A DNA stretch of 46,111 nucleotides, taken from positions 1-46,111 of the forward strand of contig JAAXWQ010000012.1 of assembly GCA_013335115.1 (NCBI GenBank), given 5' to 3'. The position numbers were made by a program, and so were the translations under genes. The first letter of the stretch is position 1; every line of letters begins with the position of its first letter. Below are positions 10,362-22,744 of this stretch, piece after piece. The notes beneath the pieces are model-generated. The model saw only the letters and a list, made by a program, of their open reading frames with translations. It made no database searches and was not told the origin of the DNA. The DNA comes from Chlorobiaceae bacterium (lineage in GTDB: Bacteria; Bacteroidota; Chlorobiia; Chlorobiales; Chlorobiaceae).

Positions 10362-10377
10362 TACCGCAAATGCGGTA
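10362..10377. promoter_or_regulatory. Palindromic operator candidate TACCGCA-AA-TGCGGTA
   Basis: A perfect 7-bp inverted repeat with a 2-bp centre lies in the asr / cystathionine-gene intergenic region, about 200 bp before the asr start and 236 bp before the divergent start. The size and symmetry fit a dimeric repressor such as an Rrf2/CymR-type sulfur regulator. No regulator gene is present in the window, so the binding protein is unknown. Confidence 0.4.
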
Positions 10378-10480
10378 GACTTTATCAGGGAGCCGGGCCG
10401 GCGTCAAGGGCCGTCGATCATGCCCCGTTCAAGGAATGAGTTAAATGGCAAAGAATATATTTGGAAATAAACGGCCCGAT

Positions 10481-10498
10481 CAGTAACAATTGTTACTG
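10481..10498. promoter_or_regulatory. Perfect 18-bp palindrome upstream of cystathionine gene
   Basis: CAGTAACAATTGTTACTG is perfectly symmetric and lies 115 bp before the start of the cystathionine synthase/lyase gene. A related imperfect sequence, AATAACGATTGTTAAT, occurs near 21237 upstream of sucA. It is a candidate operator for a dimeric regulator. Confidence 0.4.
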
Positions 10499-10612
10499 TT
10501 CAGCACGGGATTGCTGTATGAGGCATCCTGTATCGATAGCCGGCCAGGTTCAACCGTGCCGGCATTTTTTTATATCTTCACCGTACGGACTTGTCACCAT
10601 TTCCAGTTATCC

Positions 10613-11755
10613 ATGCAATTCGAGACACTCGCCATCCATGACGGGCAGGCGCCCGATCCCCTGACCGGCGCCGTGACCGTGCCGGTCTACCAGACTTCCA
10701 CTTTCGGTCGGGAAAGCCTTGACAGCCGGCCGGAGTTCTTCTATTCGAGGATTGGCAACCCGACCCGTGCCGCGCTCGAATCCACCCTCGCCCTGCTCGA
10801 GAACGGCAGGCACGGGCTCGCATTCGCTTCGGGTGTCGCGGCCATCACCGCGGCGCTCCAGGTACTGAAACCCGGCGACCACATCGTCGCCGGCTGCGAC
10901 ATCTACGGCGGCAGCTACCGGATATTCGAGCAGCTCATGAGGCCGTGGGGCGTGGAGACGAGCTACGCCGAAAGCGAGGCGACCGGCAGCTACGAGGCCT
11001 GCATCAGGCCGAACACGCGCATGATCTGGATCGAGACTCCGTCGAACCCGCTGCTGCAGGTGACCGACATCAGGGCCGTGGCCAGGATTGCCCGCGAGCG
11101 GGGCATCGTGACCGCCGTGGACAACACCTTCCCGAGCCCCTACTTCCAGCGCCCCCTGGAGCTTGGTGCCGACATCGTCGTGCACAGCACCACCAAGTAC
11201 CTCGGCGGCCATAGCGACGTGATCGGCGGAGCGGTCGTGACCTCGGACGACCGGTTGCACCATACGATCAAGAACTACCAGGCTGCGGCCGGGGCTATCC
11301 CGGGACCGTGGGACTGCTGGCTGGTGCTCCGCGGCCTCAAGACGCTGAAGATCCGGATGCGTGAACATGAAGCCACGGCACTGCACCTGGCCCGAGCACT
11401 CCAGTCCCATCCCAAGGTCGCGAAAGTGTTCCATCCCGGCCTGCCCGACCATCCCGGCCATGAGCTGGCCAAAAGCCAGATGCACGGCTTCGGCGGCATG
11501 CTCACCATCGCCCTCGACGGGGGGCTGCCCGCCGTCAGGAAGCTGATCGCCGGCACGAAGCTCTTTGTGCTCGCCGACAGCCTCGGCGGGGTGGAGTCGC
11601 TGATCGCCTCGCCGGCAAAGATGACCCTCGGCGCCCTCTCACCAGAAGAGCGGCGGCGGCGTGGCTGCACCGACGACCTGGTGCGGCTTTCGATAGGCCT
11701 CGAAAACGCCGGCGACCTGGAAGAGGATCTCATGAACGCCCTTGCAACCATTTAA
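10613..11755 (+). CDS. Cystathionine gamma-synthase/lyase family PLP enzyme
   Basis: A 380-residue Cys/Met-metabolism PLP enzyme. The PLP lysine is Lys195 in [25 protein letters not shown] (residues 45-52), [10 protein letters not shown], and the C-terminal [16 protein letters not shown] are all family hallmarks. It either joins an activated homoserine ester to cysteine (MetB) or splits cystathionine to cysteine (MccB-like); sequence alone does not decide. The ATG at 10613 ([12 protein letters not shown]) is chosen because relatives begin here; an upstream in-frame start at 10490 lies over the palindrome and encodes unrelated residues. It is 11 bp before cysK, so the two act together in sulfur amino acid synthesis. 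Confidence 0.9.
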   Translation: MQFETLAIHDGQAPDPLTGAVTVPVYQTSTFGRESLDSRPEFFYSRIGNPTRAALESTLALLENGRHGLAFASGVAAITAALQVLKPGDHIVAGCDIYGGSYRIFEQLMRPWGVETSYAESEATGSYEACIRPNTRMIWIETPSNPLLQVTDIRAVARIARERGIVTAVDNTFPSPYFQRPLELGADIVVHSTTKYLGGHSDVIGGAVVTSDDRLHHTIKNYQAAAGAIPGPWDCWLVLRGLKTLKIRMREHEATALHLARALQSHPKVAKVFHPGLPDHPGHELAKSQMHGFGGMLTIALDGGLPAVRKLIAGTKLFVLADSLGGVESLIASPAKMTLGALSPEERRRRGCTDDLVRLSIGLENAGDLEEDLMNALATI

Positions 11756-11766
11756 CCCCGATCGCC

Positions 11767-12696
11767 ATGCCCATCTTCCCGAACATCACGAACACCGTCG
11801 GCCGGACCCCGCTACTCAAGCTGAACCGCATGGCCGAAGGCCTCGAAGCGGAAATCCTGCTCAAGCTCGAATACTTCAACCCACTGGGCAGCGTCAAGGA
11901 CCGCATCGGGCGTGCCATGATCGAAGCGGCTGAAGCCGAAGGCAGGATCGGGCCGAAAACGCTGATCGTCGAGCCGACCAGTGGCAACACCGGCATCGCC
12001 CTGGCCTTCGTCTGCGCACAGCGCGGCTACCGGCTGCTGCTCACCATGCCGGAGACCATGAGCCTCGAGCGCCGGAAACTCCTCCGCTACCTCGGCGCCG
12101 AACTGGTGCTGACACCCGGGCCGAAAGGCATGAAGGGGGCGATCAAGGAGGCGGAACGGATCAACGAAACCGAAAAAGGGAGCTTCATGCCCGCCCAGTT
12201 CCAGAACCCCGCCAACCCCAGGGTGCACCAGGCCACCACGGGTCCGGAGATCTGGAACGACACCGAAGGCAGGGCCGACATCCTCGTCGCCGGCGTCGGC
12301 ACGGGGGGTACCATCACCGGCGTCTCACGCTTCATCAAGCCGCTCAAGCCGGGATTCAGGACCATCGCCGTCGAGCCGGCGGCATCACCGGTGCTGTCGG
12401 GAGGCTCGCCCGGCCCCCACAAGATCCAGGGTATCGGTGCGGGCTTCATCCCGGCCGTGCTCGACGTGTCGCTGATCGACGACGTGTCCACGGTGAGCAA
12501 CGAAGACGCAATCTCGACGGCGCGCGACCTCGCCCTGAAGGAGGGCGTGCTCTGCGGCATCTCGTCTGGCGCAGCCGTGCATGCGGCACTCGAGATCGCC
12601 AGGCGCCCCGAAAGCCGCGGCAAGACCATCGTCGCGGTCATCCCGAGCACCGGCGAACGCTACCTCAGCACCGACCTCTTCCTCGGCATCGAATAA
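11767..12696 (+). CDS. cysK: Cysteine synthase (O-acetylserine sulfhydrylase)
   Basis: A 309-residue PLP enzyme that makes cysteine from O-acetylserine and sulfide. The PLP lysine is Lys44 in [23 protein letters not shown] binds substrate; [14 protein letters not shown] anchors the cofactor phosphate; and GIGAGFIP and GISSGAA are conserved. Full length. As the sink for the sulfide made by the divergent operon it completes the sulfate assimilation module. It could also act as a cystathionine beta-synthase, as in mccA-mccB pairs, given its neighbour, but CysK is the simpler call. Confidence 0.92.
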   Translation: MPIFPNITNTVGRTPLLKLNRMAEGLEAEILLKLEYFNPLGSVKDRIGRAMIEAAEAEGRIGPKTLIVEPTSGNTGIALAFVCAQRGYRLLLTMPETMSLERRKLLRYLGAELVLTPGPKGMKGAIKEAERINETEKGSFMPAQFQNPANPRVHQATTGPEIWNDTEGRADILVAGVGTGGTITGVSRFIKPLKPGFRTIAVEPAASPVLSGGSPGPHKIQGIGAGFIPAVLDVSLIDDVSTVSNEDAISTARDLALKEGVLCGISSGAAVHAALEIARRPESRGKTIVAVIPSTGERYLSTDLFLGIE

Positions 12697-12789
12697 CAAC
12701 TTCGGGGACGTTCCTGAATACGTTAACTTAGTTTTTCAAAGCACAGAGCAAACAGGGAGCCGTCTTCGCCATTTTCCCCCCGGAATCTA

Positions 12790-12821
12790 CCCCCGCATGT
12801 TGACGTGGGAAACGGCGGGGG
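12790..12821. terminator. GC-rich hairpin between convergent cysK and recQ
   Basis: CCCCCGC (12790-12796) pairs with GCGGGGG (12815-12821) around an 18-base loop, in the 182-bp gap between the convergent cysK and recQ genes. There is no T-run, so a classical rho-independent terminator is not certain. Nothing else was recognised in this gap. Confidence 0.35.
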
Positions 12822-12878
12822 CTGAAGCCTGAGGCAATGAGTGTGGGAGGCTGAATGTCTATCGTCCGGCAGAACGGA

Positions 12879-14708
<1,830 letters not shown>

Positions 14709-14717
14709 GGAGCGTGG

Positions 14718-15365
14718 TCAGGGACGGGCCAAGTGGCGGATGTCGACGTCGGAAGGGGCGACCTCGACCGGCTGTGGGGCTACATCTTCTTTTCCGGAAA
14801 CCACCAGCAGTTCCGGGCGGATCGTAATCTCCACCCCCTGCATGATGCTGTCGAAGAAGACCACGAGCCGGTGGTCACGGCCCTCCTTGAGGGCCGTGCC
14901 TTCGAAATCCTTGAACGGCCCGGCAAGAACTCGCACCTTCTTTCCCAGGGGGATCGAGCCGACCGTGCGGGCTATTGCTTCTGGCTCTCGTACCAGGCGC
15001 CGCAACCATTCGATGTCACGATCGGCGATCACCGACGGCTTGCGGCCGATGCCGATGTACTTCACCACCCCATCGACTTCGAGCACTTTTACGTGGTCAT
15101 GACGGTAGTCGATCTGCACGAACACGTACCCGCGAAAGAGGGGTTCGGCTACCTTTTTTGTACGGTCGCTCCACTTCCTGACCGTTTCGAGCAGCGGAAG
15201 GAAACTCTCAATCCCTCGCTCGAGCAGTTGCAGATAGACCTTCTTTTCATACCGTGAGCGGACATAGACTGCGTACCAATGCGGATTACATGTTTCTTCC
15301 ATTGGCTTGGCGCCGAATTCTAATTGGTTTTGGAACGGCCCGAACAGGCGCCTTGACGAATGCAT
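14718..15365 (-). CDS. NusG-like transcription antiterminator (UpxY/RfaH family)
   Basis: A 215-residue NusG paralogue. After the start comes the NGN fold: HWYAVYVRSRYEKKVYLQLLERGIESFLP, then PLFRGYVFVQIDYRHD and GVVKYIG. The C-terminal KOW region reads GKKVRVLAGPFKDFEGTALKEG. Such paralogues bind RNA polymerase and let it read through long operons, often polysaccharide loci; none is in this window. The start at 15365 is preferred because GGGGAG lies six bases upstream. An ATG at 15302 (MEETCNPHWYAV) is closer to where homology begins but has no ribosome binding site. It lies between lpd and recQ on the same strand. Confidence 0.85.
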   Translation of the reverse strand: MHSSRRLFGPFQNQLEFGAKPMEETCNPHWYAVYVRSRYEKKVYLQLLERGIESFLPLLETVRKWSDRTKKVAEPLFRGYVFVQIDYRHDHVKVLEVDGVVKYIGIGRKPSVIADRDIEWLRRLVREPEAIARTVGSIPLGKKVRVLAGPFKDFEGTALKEGRDHRLVVFFDSIMQGVEITIRPELLVVSGKEDVAPQPVEVAPSDVDIRHLARP

Positions 15366-15411
15366 CCGTCGCTCCCCGTCAGAGGATGCGGGAGCGGCGG
15401 ATGGTTTGTCC

Positions 15412-16848
15412 TCAGATGTTCAACGCCCGACCGTCGGTGGCGAGGGCTGCTTCACGAATCACCTCCGAGAGGCTCGGGTGCGGATGGCAGGTACGGGCAA
15501 CGTCTTCGGCGGAGGCCCGGAACTCCATGGCCAGCGCGGCTTCGGCAATCAGGTCGGAGGCTTCGCTGCCGATGATGTGCACGCCGAGGATCTCGTCCGT
15601 CGATGCATCCACGAGCATCTTCACGAATCCCTCCACCTTGCCGAGGCCGAGGGCCCGGCCGTTGGCGATGAACGGGAACTTGCCTGCCTTGTAGCCGCGC
15701 CCTTCAGCCTTGAGCTGCTGCTCGGTCTTGCCGACCCAGGCGATCTCGGGGGAGGTGTAGATGACCCAGGGCATGCAGTTGTAATCGATGTGCGAGCGCT
15801 GGCCGGCGATCTCTTCGGCGACCATGACGCCTTCGTCTTCAGCCTTGTGGGCAAGCATGGGCCCGCGCACGACGTCGCCGATCGCGTAGACGCCGGGAGC
15901 CGCCGTGGCACACTGGGTGTTGACGGGAATGAAGCCCCGCTCGTCGGTCTTGAGGCCGATCGCTTCGAGGTTGAGCTTTTCGGTGTTGGGGATGCGGCCG
16001 ATCGAAATGATCATGCGGTCGCACTCAAGCTTCTGGCCGGCTCCCTGTGCGTCGGTGTAGCTGACCGTGACGCCGTTGCGTCCTTTCTTGATTTCGTTGA
16101 TGGTGATGCCGAGCACGATGTTGACGCCCTGCTTCGGGAAGAGCTTGCCGGCCTCCTTGGCAATGCTTTCGTCACTGGCTGCCAGGAAGGTGGGCATCGA
16201 TTCGAGGATCGTGACCTCCGAGCCGAGCCGGCGCCAGACGGAGCCGAGTTCGAGGCCGATGACGCCGGCGCCGATGACGCACAGGCGTTTCGGGACGCTT
16301 TCGAACTTGAGGCCGCCTTCGTTGTCGCAGATGACGACGTTGTCCACCTCCACGTCCGACATGTGGCGTGCTTTCGAACCGGTCGCGATGATGACGTTGG
16401 CGGCCACGACCTCTTCGTCGCCAGTGGCGGTGCCGATGTTCACCTGGTAGCCGTCATCGGTACGCCCGACGAACGATCCGTGCCCCTTGAGCAGCGTGAT
16501 GTGGTTTTTGCGGAAGAGCATCTTGATGCCGCTGGTCATGCGCGTGACGACGTCGGCCTTGCGCTTGATCATCTGCTTGACGTCCATGGTGACGTCGCTG
16601 GCGGTGATGCCATGCTCCGCGTACTGGTTTTTCACCCGTTCGTATGCTTCCGAGGAGGCCACGAGCGCCTTGAGCGGAATGCAGCCGGCGTTCAGGCAGG
16701 TTCCGCCGAGGCGGGGCTCGCCGTCCGGGTCGTCGTAGGCTTTGGATTCGCAGCAGGCGACGCTGAAGCCGAGCTGGGCAGCGCGGATTGCGGCGATGTA
16801 GCCGCCGGGTCCGGCGCCGATGACAAGCACATCGTATTTCTTGATCAT
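15412..16848 (-). CDS. lpdA: Dihydrolipoyl dehydrogenase (E3)
   Basis: A 478-residue FAD/NAD flavoprotein. FAD-binding VLVIGAGPGGYIAAIRAAQLG is at the N-terminus. The redox disulfide is Cys51/Cys56 in GGTCLNAGCIPLK. The NAD-binding GAGVIGLELGSVWRRLG, the central FAD motif YAIGDVV, and the C-terminal catalytic HPHPSLSE are intact. It reoxidises the lipoyl arm of the E2 encoded 15 bp upstream, making NADH. Gene order E1-E2-E3 indicates a dedicated 2-oxoglutarate dehydrogenase complex. Confidence 0.96.
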   Translation of the reverse strand: MIKKYDVLVIGAGPGGYIAAIRAAQLGFSVACCESKAYDDPDGEPRLGGTCLNAGCIPLKALVASSEAYERVKNQYAEHGITASDVTMDVKQMIKRKADVVTRMTSGIKMLFRKNHITLLKGHGSFVGRTDDGYQVNIGTATGDEEVVAANVIIATGSKARHMSDVEVDNVVICDNEGGLKFESVPKRLCVIGAGVIGLELGSVWRRLGSEVTILESMPTFLAASDESIAKEAGKLFPKQGVNIVLGITINEIKKGRNGVTVSYTDAQGAGQKLECDRMIISIGRIPNTEKLNLEAIGLKTDERGFIPVNTQCATAAPGVYAIGDVVRGPMLAHKAEDEGVMVAEEIAGQRSHIDYNCMPWVIYTSPEIAWVGKTEQQLKAEGRGYKAGKFPFIANGRALGLGKVEGFVKMLVDASTDEILGVHIIGSEASDLIAEAALAMEFRASAEDVARTCHPHPSLSEVIREAALATDGRALNI

Positions 16849-16863
16849 GGTCTTTTCAAGGGT

Positions 16864-18270
16864 TTAAAGGTCGAACAGCAGTCGTGACGGGTCTTCGATG
16901 GCCTCTTTCATGGCGACGAGACCCAGCACGGCTTCCCTGCCGTCGATGATCCTGTGGTCGTACGAGAGCGCAAAATAGTTCATCGGCCGGATGACGATCT
17001 GGCCGTTCTCCACTACAGGGCGCTCCTTGGTGGCATGGATGCCGAGGATGGCCGATTGCGGCGGATTGATGATGGGCGTCGAGAGCATCGAGCCGAAGGT
17101 GCCGCCATTCGAGATCGAGAAGGTGCCGCCGGTAAGTTCCTCAAGCGAGAGCTTGCCTGCCTTTGCCTTCTCACCATAAACGGCGATCTGCTTTTCGATG
17201 TCGGCGAAGCTCATCTGGTCGATATTGCGCAGCACCGGCACGACAAGGCCGCGTGGCGAACCGACGGCAATGCCGATATCGAAGTAGCCGTGGTAGATGA
17301 TGTCGGTGCCGTCGACCGAGGAGTTCAGGACCGGGTACTTGCGAAGCGCATGTACGGCCGCCTTGACGAAGAAGGACATGAACCCGAGCTTGACGCCGTG
17401 CTCCTTCTCGAACTTGTCTTTGTAGCGGTTCCGCAGCTCGATGACCGCCTGCATGTTGACCTCGTTGAAGGTGGTCAGGATGGCGTTGGACTGCTGGGAC
17501 TGCAGCAGGCGCTCGGCGATGCGGGCGCGCAGGCGTGACATCGGCACACGCTCTTCCGGCCGGCTGTCGAGCAGTGAGGTGTCCATGACGGCCTCGACGG
17601 TCGGCAGGGAGGGTCTGGCGGAGAACTCGGGCCCCATCGGGGTCCAGGAGGGCGATGTGGCGACGACCGGCGCTGCGTATGCGGCCGTGGCAACCGGCGC
17701 GGTCGGCGCGGCCGGAATGGCGCCGCCTGAAAGCGTGGCGAGCACATCACCTTTCGTGATGCGGCCTCCCCTGCCGGTGCCGGTAATCGCGCCGGCAACC
17801 AGGTTCTTCTCCTCGATCAGCCTTGCGGCCGCAGGCATCGGCGCCATCGACGGACCGCCGACGAGCGGCTGCACCGGCTGGGGCTGCGTGCGGGGCGCGG
17901 GAGGAGGGAGGGGCTCGGCGGCCCTGGCCGGAGCCGGAGGAGCCGGAGGAGCCGCAGGGGCCGGTGCTGGTACCGGCGCCGGCTCGGGAACCGGGGTCGG
18001 CGGAGGGGCAGGCGTTGCGGCTGCCGTGGCTTCGGTGTCGATCGATGCCACCGACTGGCCCGAAACGACACTGTCGCCGTCGACTGCCGTTATCGCCGAA
18101 AGCACGCCCGAAGCGGGGGCGGGCACTTCGAACACGACCTTGTCGGTCTCGATTTCAAACAGGGTTTCATCCTGGACGACGGGGTCGCCCGGCTGCTTGC
18201 GCCAGCCGAGCATGGTTGCCTCGGCTACGGACTCCGAAAGCGGGGGTATTGTTACGTCGACGATTGCCAT
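16864..18270 (-). CDS. sucB: 2-oxoglutarate dehydrogenase E2 (dihydrolipoyl succinyltransferase)
   Basis: A 468-residue protein. An N-terminal lipoyl domain carries Lys44 ([12 protein letters not shown]). A long Pro/Ala linker of about 60 residues follows, then a peripheral-subunit-binding domain ([34 protein letters not shown] split around the linker). The C-terminal catalytic domain has [15 protein letters not shown] and the active-site [25 protein letters not shown] is typical of SucB. The ATG at 18270 (MAIVDVT) has AAGGA upstream; the open frame beyond it has no family similarity. It forms the core of the complex with SucA and Lpd. Confidence 0.95.
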   Translation of the reverse strand: MAIVDVTIPPLSESVAEATMLGWRKQPGDPVVQDETLFEIETDKVVFEVPAPASGVLSAITAVDGDSVVSGQSVASIDTEATAAATPAPPPTPVPEPAPVPAPAPAAPPAPPAPARAAEPLPPPAPRTQPQPVQPLVGGPSMAPMPAAARLIEEKNLVAGAITGTGRGGRITKGDVLATLSGGAIPAAPTAPVATAAYAAPVVATSPSWTPMGPEFSARPSLPTVEAVMDTSLLDSRPEERVPMSRLRARIAERLLQSQQSNAILTTFNEVNMQAVIELRNRYKDKFEKEHGVKLGFMSFFVKAAVHALRKYPVLNSSVDGTDIIYHGYFDIGIAVGSPRGLVVPVLRNIDQMSFADIEKQIAVYGEKAKAGKLSLEELTGGTFSISNGGTFGSMLSTPIINPPQSAILGIHATKERPVVENGQIVIRPMNYFALSYDHRIIDGREAVLGLVAMKEAIEDPSRLLFDL

Positions 18271-18298
18271 ACCAGATCCTTGGTGCCTTGAGTTTGGT

Positions 18299-21163
18299 TT
18301 ATTTGCTGATGACGGTTCCCTGCAGCTTGCCGAAAGCCGCATCAAGGAGGGCTTTCAGCTGCTCGGTATGCTTGGAATAGTAGCCGACGGCGGGCGATGC
18401 CGAAGCCGGGCGGCCAGCGTAGCCGAGCTTCTGGCCCGGCTTCATGAGGTCCATCAGGTACTGGAGCATGAACATCCAGTAACCCTGGTTCTGCGGTTCG
18501 TCCTGCGACCAGACGATCTCCTTGAGTGCCGGGTAGCGGCTGAGTTCAGCCTTGAGGGTCTTCTGCGGGAACGGGTAGAGCTGCTCCATCCTGATGATCG
18601 GAACATCCTTCTTGCCGTTCTCCTTGCGGCGGGCCAGGAGGTCGTAGTAAACTTTGCCCGAGCAGAGGACGGCGCGGGTTACCTTCTCCGGGCGTATCGT
18701 GTCGTCGCCGATGACGGTCCTGAAGGTTCCCTCGGTGAGGTCCTCGAGCGGTGAAACGGCCTCCTTGTGGCGGAGCACCGACTTTGGCGTGAGGATCACG
18801 AGCGGCTTACGGATCGTGCGGATCATCTGTCGCCGTATCAGGTGGAAGATCTGCGCCGGGTTGGTCGGCTGGCAGACCTGGATGTTGTCGTCCACGCAGA
18901 GCTGCAGGAATCGTTCGGGCCGCGCGGAGGAGTGCTCGGGGCCCTGTCCTTCATACCCGTGCGGGAGCATCATGACGAGCCCCGACGACAGGCCCCACTT
19001 GACCTCGGCCGAGGTGATGAACTGGTCGATGACCACCTGGGCGCCATTGACGAAGTCGCCGAACTGCGCCTCCCAGATGACCAGGGTGTTCGGCTCGGCA
19101 ATCGAGTAGCCGTATTCGAAGCCGAGCACGGCCTCTTCGGAGAGCACCGAATCGATGACCGTGAAGGGTGCCTGGTTGTCGGCGATGTTCTGCAGCGGGA
19201 TGTAGGCGCCCATGTCCCAGCGCTCGCGGTTCTGGTCGTGCAGCACGGCATGGCGGTGCGAGAAGGTGGCGCGGCCGGAGTCCTGGCCGGTGATGCGCAC
19301 CGGGTAGCCACCCGAAACGAGGGACGCGAAGGCAAGGTGCTCGCCCATGCCCCAGTCGAGCAGCATCGCCCCTTCGCCCATGGAGGCGCGGTCGCGCACC
19401 ACTTTCTCGACCAGCGGATGCAGCTTCATGTTGAGCGGTATCGAGGTGATACGCTCCGAGAGCCGCTTGAGTTCGGGGGCCGGCACGCCGGTTTCGGCAT
19501 CGTCGGTCCAGGTCCGGTTGCGGAAAGGCCGCCAGTCGACGGCGTACTTGTTCATGGCGTTCGAAAGCACCGGGTCGACTTTGTGCCGGCCGGCGTCCAG
19601 CGCCTGGCGGTACTCCCTGATGAGCCCGTCGCCAAAAGCGTCGTCGGTGCTGCCCTGGGCCTTGAGCCGGTCGGCGTAGAGCTGGCGGGTGCCGGGATGC
19701 CCACCGATCTTCTTGTACATGAGCGGCTGGGTGATCGACGGCGTATCCTGTTCGTTGTGGCCGTGCTTGCGGAAGCAGACGATATCGATGGCCACGTCGT
19801 GGTGGAAGGTCTGGCGGTACTCGAGCGCCAGGCGGACGGCGAGGATCACCGCTTCCGGGTCGTCGCCGTTGACGTGCAGCACCGGGGACTTGATGATCTT
19901 GACCGCGTCGGTGCAGTAGATCGACGAACGGGCGTCGCGGGGGTCCGAGGTGGTGAAGCCGATCTGGTTGTTGATGACGATGTGCACCGTGCCGCCCGTG
20001 CCGTAGCCGCGGGTCTGCGAGAGGTTCAGCGTCTCCATGACGACACCCTGGCCGATGAATGCGGCGTCGCCGTGCACGAGGATCGGGAGCACCTGGCAGC
20101 CTTCGGCGTCGCCGCGGCTCTCCTGGCGGGCCTTGACCGAACCTTCGACTACCGGGTCGACGATCTCGAGGTGCGAAGGGTTGAACGCAAGCGAAAGGTT
20201 GACCGGGCCGGACGGGGTCGAGACGTCGCTCGAGAATCCCATGTGGTATTTCACGTCGCCGGAAGGCAACTCGTCGCCATGCTTGCCCTCGAACTCCGCG
20301 AAGAGGTCGGCCGGGCTCTTGCCGAGGATGTTCACCAGGACGTTCAGGCGGCCGCGGTGGGCCATGCCGATCACCACCTCTTCCACGCCGTAGGACCTGG
20401 CCGAGCGGACGAGCTCGTCGAGCGCGGCGATGAAGCTCTCACCACCCTCGAGCGAGAAGCGCTTCTGGCCGACGTAGCGGGTGTGCAGGAAGCGTTCGAA
20501 ACCTTCCGCAGCCGTCAGGCGCTCGAGGAGGTGCTTCTTTTCGTCGACGGTGAAATCGGGTTTCGAGCGGATCGACTCGAGCTTCTGCTGCCACCACCGC
20601 TTGCGGTTGCCGTCGGTGACGTACATGTACTCGATGCCGATCGTACTGCAATAGGTCTCACGAAGGTTCTGGAGCAGTTCGCGCAGGCTCATCGACTCCT
20701 TGCCGAAACCGGTGTCGCTGGTGTTGAACACGGTCTCCATGTCGGCGTCGGAGAAGCCGTAGAAGGAGGGTTCGAGGTCCGGCAACTGGGGTCGCTGCTG
20801 GCGCTTCAGCGGATCGAGGTCGGCCCAGTGCGTGCCGAGCGAACGATACGCCGCAATCAGTTTCTGGACTGCCACCCGCTTCCTGCCGAGGTCAGTGTCC
20901 GCCCCATAGGCGAGGACCTGGCGGATGGGGCCGCTCTTTGCCCGCTCGGCGAACGAGGCAACCACGGGGGCATGTGCCACATCACGGGCATCGCTGCCGT
21001 CACCGGCAGGAACATGCTGCATGGCGTCGAACCAGCTCCGCCAGTTGTCGGGCACCGAAGACGGGTCGTTAAGGTAGGCTTCGTAAAGCTCTTCGATGTA
21101 CGGGGCATTGCCGCCGTAGAGATAAGAGTTGCGCTGGTATTGCGACATCCTGGACATGGTCAC
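18299..21163 (-). CDS. sucA: 2-oxoglutarate dehydrogenase E1 component
   Basis: A 954-residue thiamin-diphosphate enzyme that decarboxylates 2-oxoglutarate. The N-terminal [21 protein letters not shown] matches SucA, where this segment binds E2. Further motifs are [66 protein letters not shown] (cofactor binding) and [23 protein letters not shown]. Full length. The first codon could be GTG 21163 or ATG 21157; neither has a clear ribosome binding site. If the host is a green sulfur bacterium, this NAD-linked complex is unexpected beside the ferredoxin-dependent enzyme used there for CO2 fixation. Confidence 0.95.
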   Translation of the reverse strand: MTMSRMSQYQRNSYLYGGNAPYIEELYEAYLNDPSSVPDNWRSWFDAMQHVPAGDGSDARDVAHAPVVASFAERAKSGPIRQVLAYGADTDLGRKRVAVQKLIAAYRSLGTHWADLDPLKRQQRPQLPDLEPSFYGFSDADMETVFNTSDTGFGKESMSLRELLQNLRETYCSTIGIEYMYVTDGNRKRWWQQKLESIRSKPDFTVDEKKHLLERLTAAEGFERFLHTRYVGQKRFSLEGGESFIAALDELVRSARSYGVEEVVIGMAHRGRLNVLVNILGKSPADLFAEFEGKHGDELPSGDVKYHMGFSSDVSTPSGPVNLSLAFNPSHLEIVDPVVEGSVKARQESRGDAEGCQVLPILVHGDAAFIGQGVVMETLNLSQTRGYGTGGTVHIVINNQIGFTTSDPRDARSSIYCTDAVKIIKSPVLHVNGDDPEAVILAVRLALEYRQTFHHDVAIDIVCFRKHGHNEQDTPSITQPLMYKKIGGHPGTRQLYADRLKAQGSTDDAFGDGLIREYRQALDAGRHKVDPVLSNAMNKYAVDWRPFRNRTWTDDAETGVPAPELKRLSERITSIPLNMKLHPLVEKVVRDRASMGEGAMLLDWGMGEHLAFASLVSGGYPVRITGQDSGRATFSHRHAVLHDQNRERWDMGAYIPLQNIADNQAPFTVIDSVLSEEAVLGFEYGYSIAEPNTLVIWEAQFGDFVNGAQVVIDQFITSAEVKWGLSSGLVMMLPHGYEGQGPEHSSARPERFLQLCVDDNIQVCQPTNPAQIFHLIRRQMIRTIRKPLVILTPKSVLRHKEAVSPLEDLTEGTFRTVIGDDTIRPEKVTRAVLCSGKVYYDLLARRKENGKKDVPIIRMEQLYPFPQKTLKAELSRYPALKEIVWSQDEPQNQGYWMFMLQYLMDLMKPGQKLGYAGRPASASPAVGYYSKHTEQLKALLDAAFGKLQGTVISK

Positions 21164-21381
21164 TTGGCCGTAAGCAGGTTAAGATGGCAACCCTCTCCGG
21201 CTGACTGTACCATGACAGGAATACCGCGGGGCGACGAATAACGATTGTTAATCCATAAGAGGGACAGAAGATAGGAATCTACACGAAAAATCCTGCCGAC
21301 TGCTCCATCAAGACTGGGAAAGATAGCATTTTTCACAGAAAACAGACAGCGGATATTTGCCAAATCTTCATCTCCTGAAGT
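21164..21381. other. Intergenic region upstream of sucA
   Basis: This is the AT-rich control region of the sucA operon; with the small open frame to its right it makes a 355-bp gap between recognised genes. It includes an imperfect palindrome AATAACGATTGTTAAT at about 21236-21251, similar in core (AACAATTGTT type) to the palindrome at 10481-10498. No promoter can be assigned with certainty. Confidence 0.3.
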
Positions 21382-21507
21382 TCAAAGCCTTGCAGAAGTG
21401 GCCATTCGGCGGCGCGAAGCATTGGCCAACGGGGTAAGGCGGGCAATGAGGAACCTGCCGGCGCGGTCGATGATGGCGAAAACCACGCCGCAGCTCTGAC
21501 TGGCCAT
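21382..21507 (-). CDS. Small open frame, possible Nudix N-terminal remnant
   Basis: A 41-codon frame starts at ATG 21507, 11 bp after the epimerase gene on the same strand. Its product begins MASQSCGVVFAIIDRAG and continues RFLIARL. This resembles the first strand of Nudix/MutT domains (hydrophobic strand, D-x-x-G-R, LLAR), but the Nudix box is absent and the frame stops soon after. It may be a truncated pseudogene or a chance frame. Confidence 0.22.
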   Translation of the reverse strand: MASQSCGVVFAIIDRAGRFLIARLTPLANASRRRMATSARL

Positions 21508-21518
21508 GGATTATCGCG

Positions 21519-22577
21519 TTAATTCTTCCTCAACAGGCCGTGATCGACTATTTGCTGAAAGTGCTCAACCATGGACTCCTGCAGCGGACGATAGGCCAAC
21601 CCCAATTCGCGGACGCCCCTGCTGTTGTCGCCGATCCAGGGGATGTTGACATTGCGGGCGATCATTTTCCTTGTTGTCGATTTTACCATTATCGGGAAAA
21701 ACAGCCACACCAGCCACTTGGGCAGTGCCCATCGGGGAATGGGAAAATCCTTGCCGTACACCGGCAGCAGTGCCGCCGCCATCTCCATGAAATCGGAATT
21801 ATGGCCGGACACGATATACCGCCCCGCGGCTTCAGGAGTAAAGCCCGCCTTGAAGTGCGCTTCGGCGAGGTCACGGACATCCACCACGCCCATACCCCAA
21901 TGCGATCCACCAAACCTCATGGTGCCGTCGCCAAAAAGCTTGACGATACTGAAACTCTCCGAGGTCGCGAACGGATTGATACCGGGACCGATGACCATCG
22001 AGGGATTGAGCATGACCAGATCCCAACGATGTTGCCTGCCCTGGATCTCCCAGGCCTCTTTTTCGGCAAGGGTCTTGGAATACGGATACGGCTGATGGTC
22101 GATGGAGGAGCTGGTATTCCAGATGTCTTCCGTAAACATGCCATTCGGGGTATTTTTGATATCGGCATTGTCTCCACTGATGGCGACGATGCTGCCGGTC
22201 ACGACGACCCGCTTGACCGTCGGCGTCCGGTTGGCCTGCTCCAGCACGTTGCGGGTGCCGAGTTTGGCGGGCTCGACGAGTTCCTTCTGCGGATCCTTGA
22301 CATTGATCTTGAAGGGTGAGGCCGTATGGAACACCAGTTCGCAGCCCTGCATGGCCTCGGCATAGGAGCCGTCGTCGAGAAGGTCCGCCGTGAAGAACCT
22401 GATCTTCCCCGGTGCATTTTCCTGCAACCTGTTGAGGTATTTCAGCTTTTCCGCGTTCTGTGCATCGCGCACGGTTGCGTGGACCGTGAACCCTTCGTCA
22501 AGAAGCTTCTTGACAATCCTGCCTGCGACATAGCCTGTAGCCCCGGTTACCATCACCGGGCTTTGTCTGTTGATCAT
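21519..22577 (-). CDS. NAD(P)-dependent epimerase/dehydrogenase (dihydroflavonol-reductase-like extended SDR)
   Basis: A 352-residue extended short-chain dehydrogenase. VMVTGATGYVAGRIVKKLLDEGFTVHATVRD is the Rossmann TGxxGxxA motif with the Arg typical of NADP users. The catalytic Tyr-x3-Lys is YPYSKTLAE. VFHTASPF and VKRVVVTGSIVAI are as in the 4-dihydromethyl-trisporate/dihydroflavonol reductase-like group. Substrate unknown; these enzymes act on sugars, isoprenoids or other carbonyls. No neighbour clarifies its role: an unrelated thiamin operon lies upstream and sucA downstream. Confidence 0.85.
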   Translation of the reverse strand: MINRQSPVMVTGATGYVAGRIVKKLLDEGFTVHATVRDAQNAEKLKYLNRLQENAPGKIRFFTADLLDDGSYAEAMQGCELVFHTASPFKINVKDPQKELVEPAKLGTRNVLEQANRTPTVKRVVVTGSIVAISGDNADIKNTPNGMFTEDIWNTSSSIDHQPYPYSKTLAEKEAWEIQGRQHRWDLVMLNPSMVIGPGINPFATSESFSIVKLFGDGTMRFGGSHWGMGVVDVRDLAEAHFKAGFTPEAAGRYIVSGHNSDFMEMAAALLPVYGKDFPIPRWALPKWLVWLFFPIMVKSTTRKMIARNVNIPWIGDNSRGVRELGLAYRPLQESMVEHFQQIVDHGLLRKN

Positions 22578-22744
22578 GGTAGGGTTACGCCGTTAAAAAG
22601 GTTACTGTTGGCATGTGTGACCGATCGCCATAGGGATATCCCGCCATCAATACAAGATAACATAACTGGATGGGTATGCCATTTCAGGATGGCTATGAGG
22701 AGTGAAGCAAATCCAGGGTGCTACCTGAAACAGGATCAGTTTCA

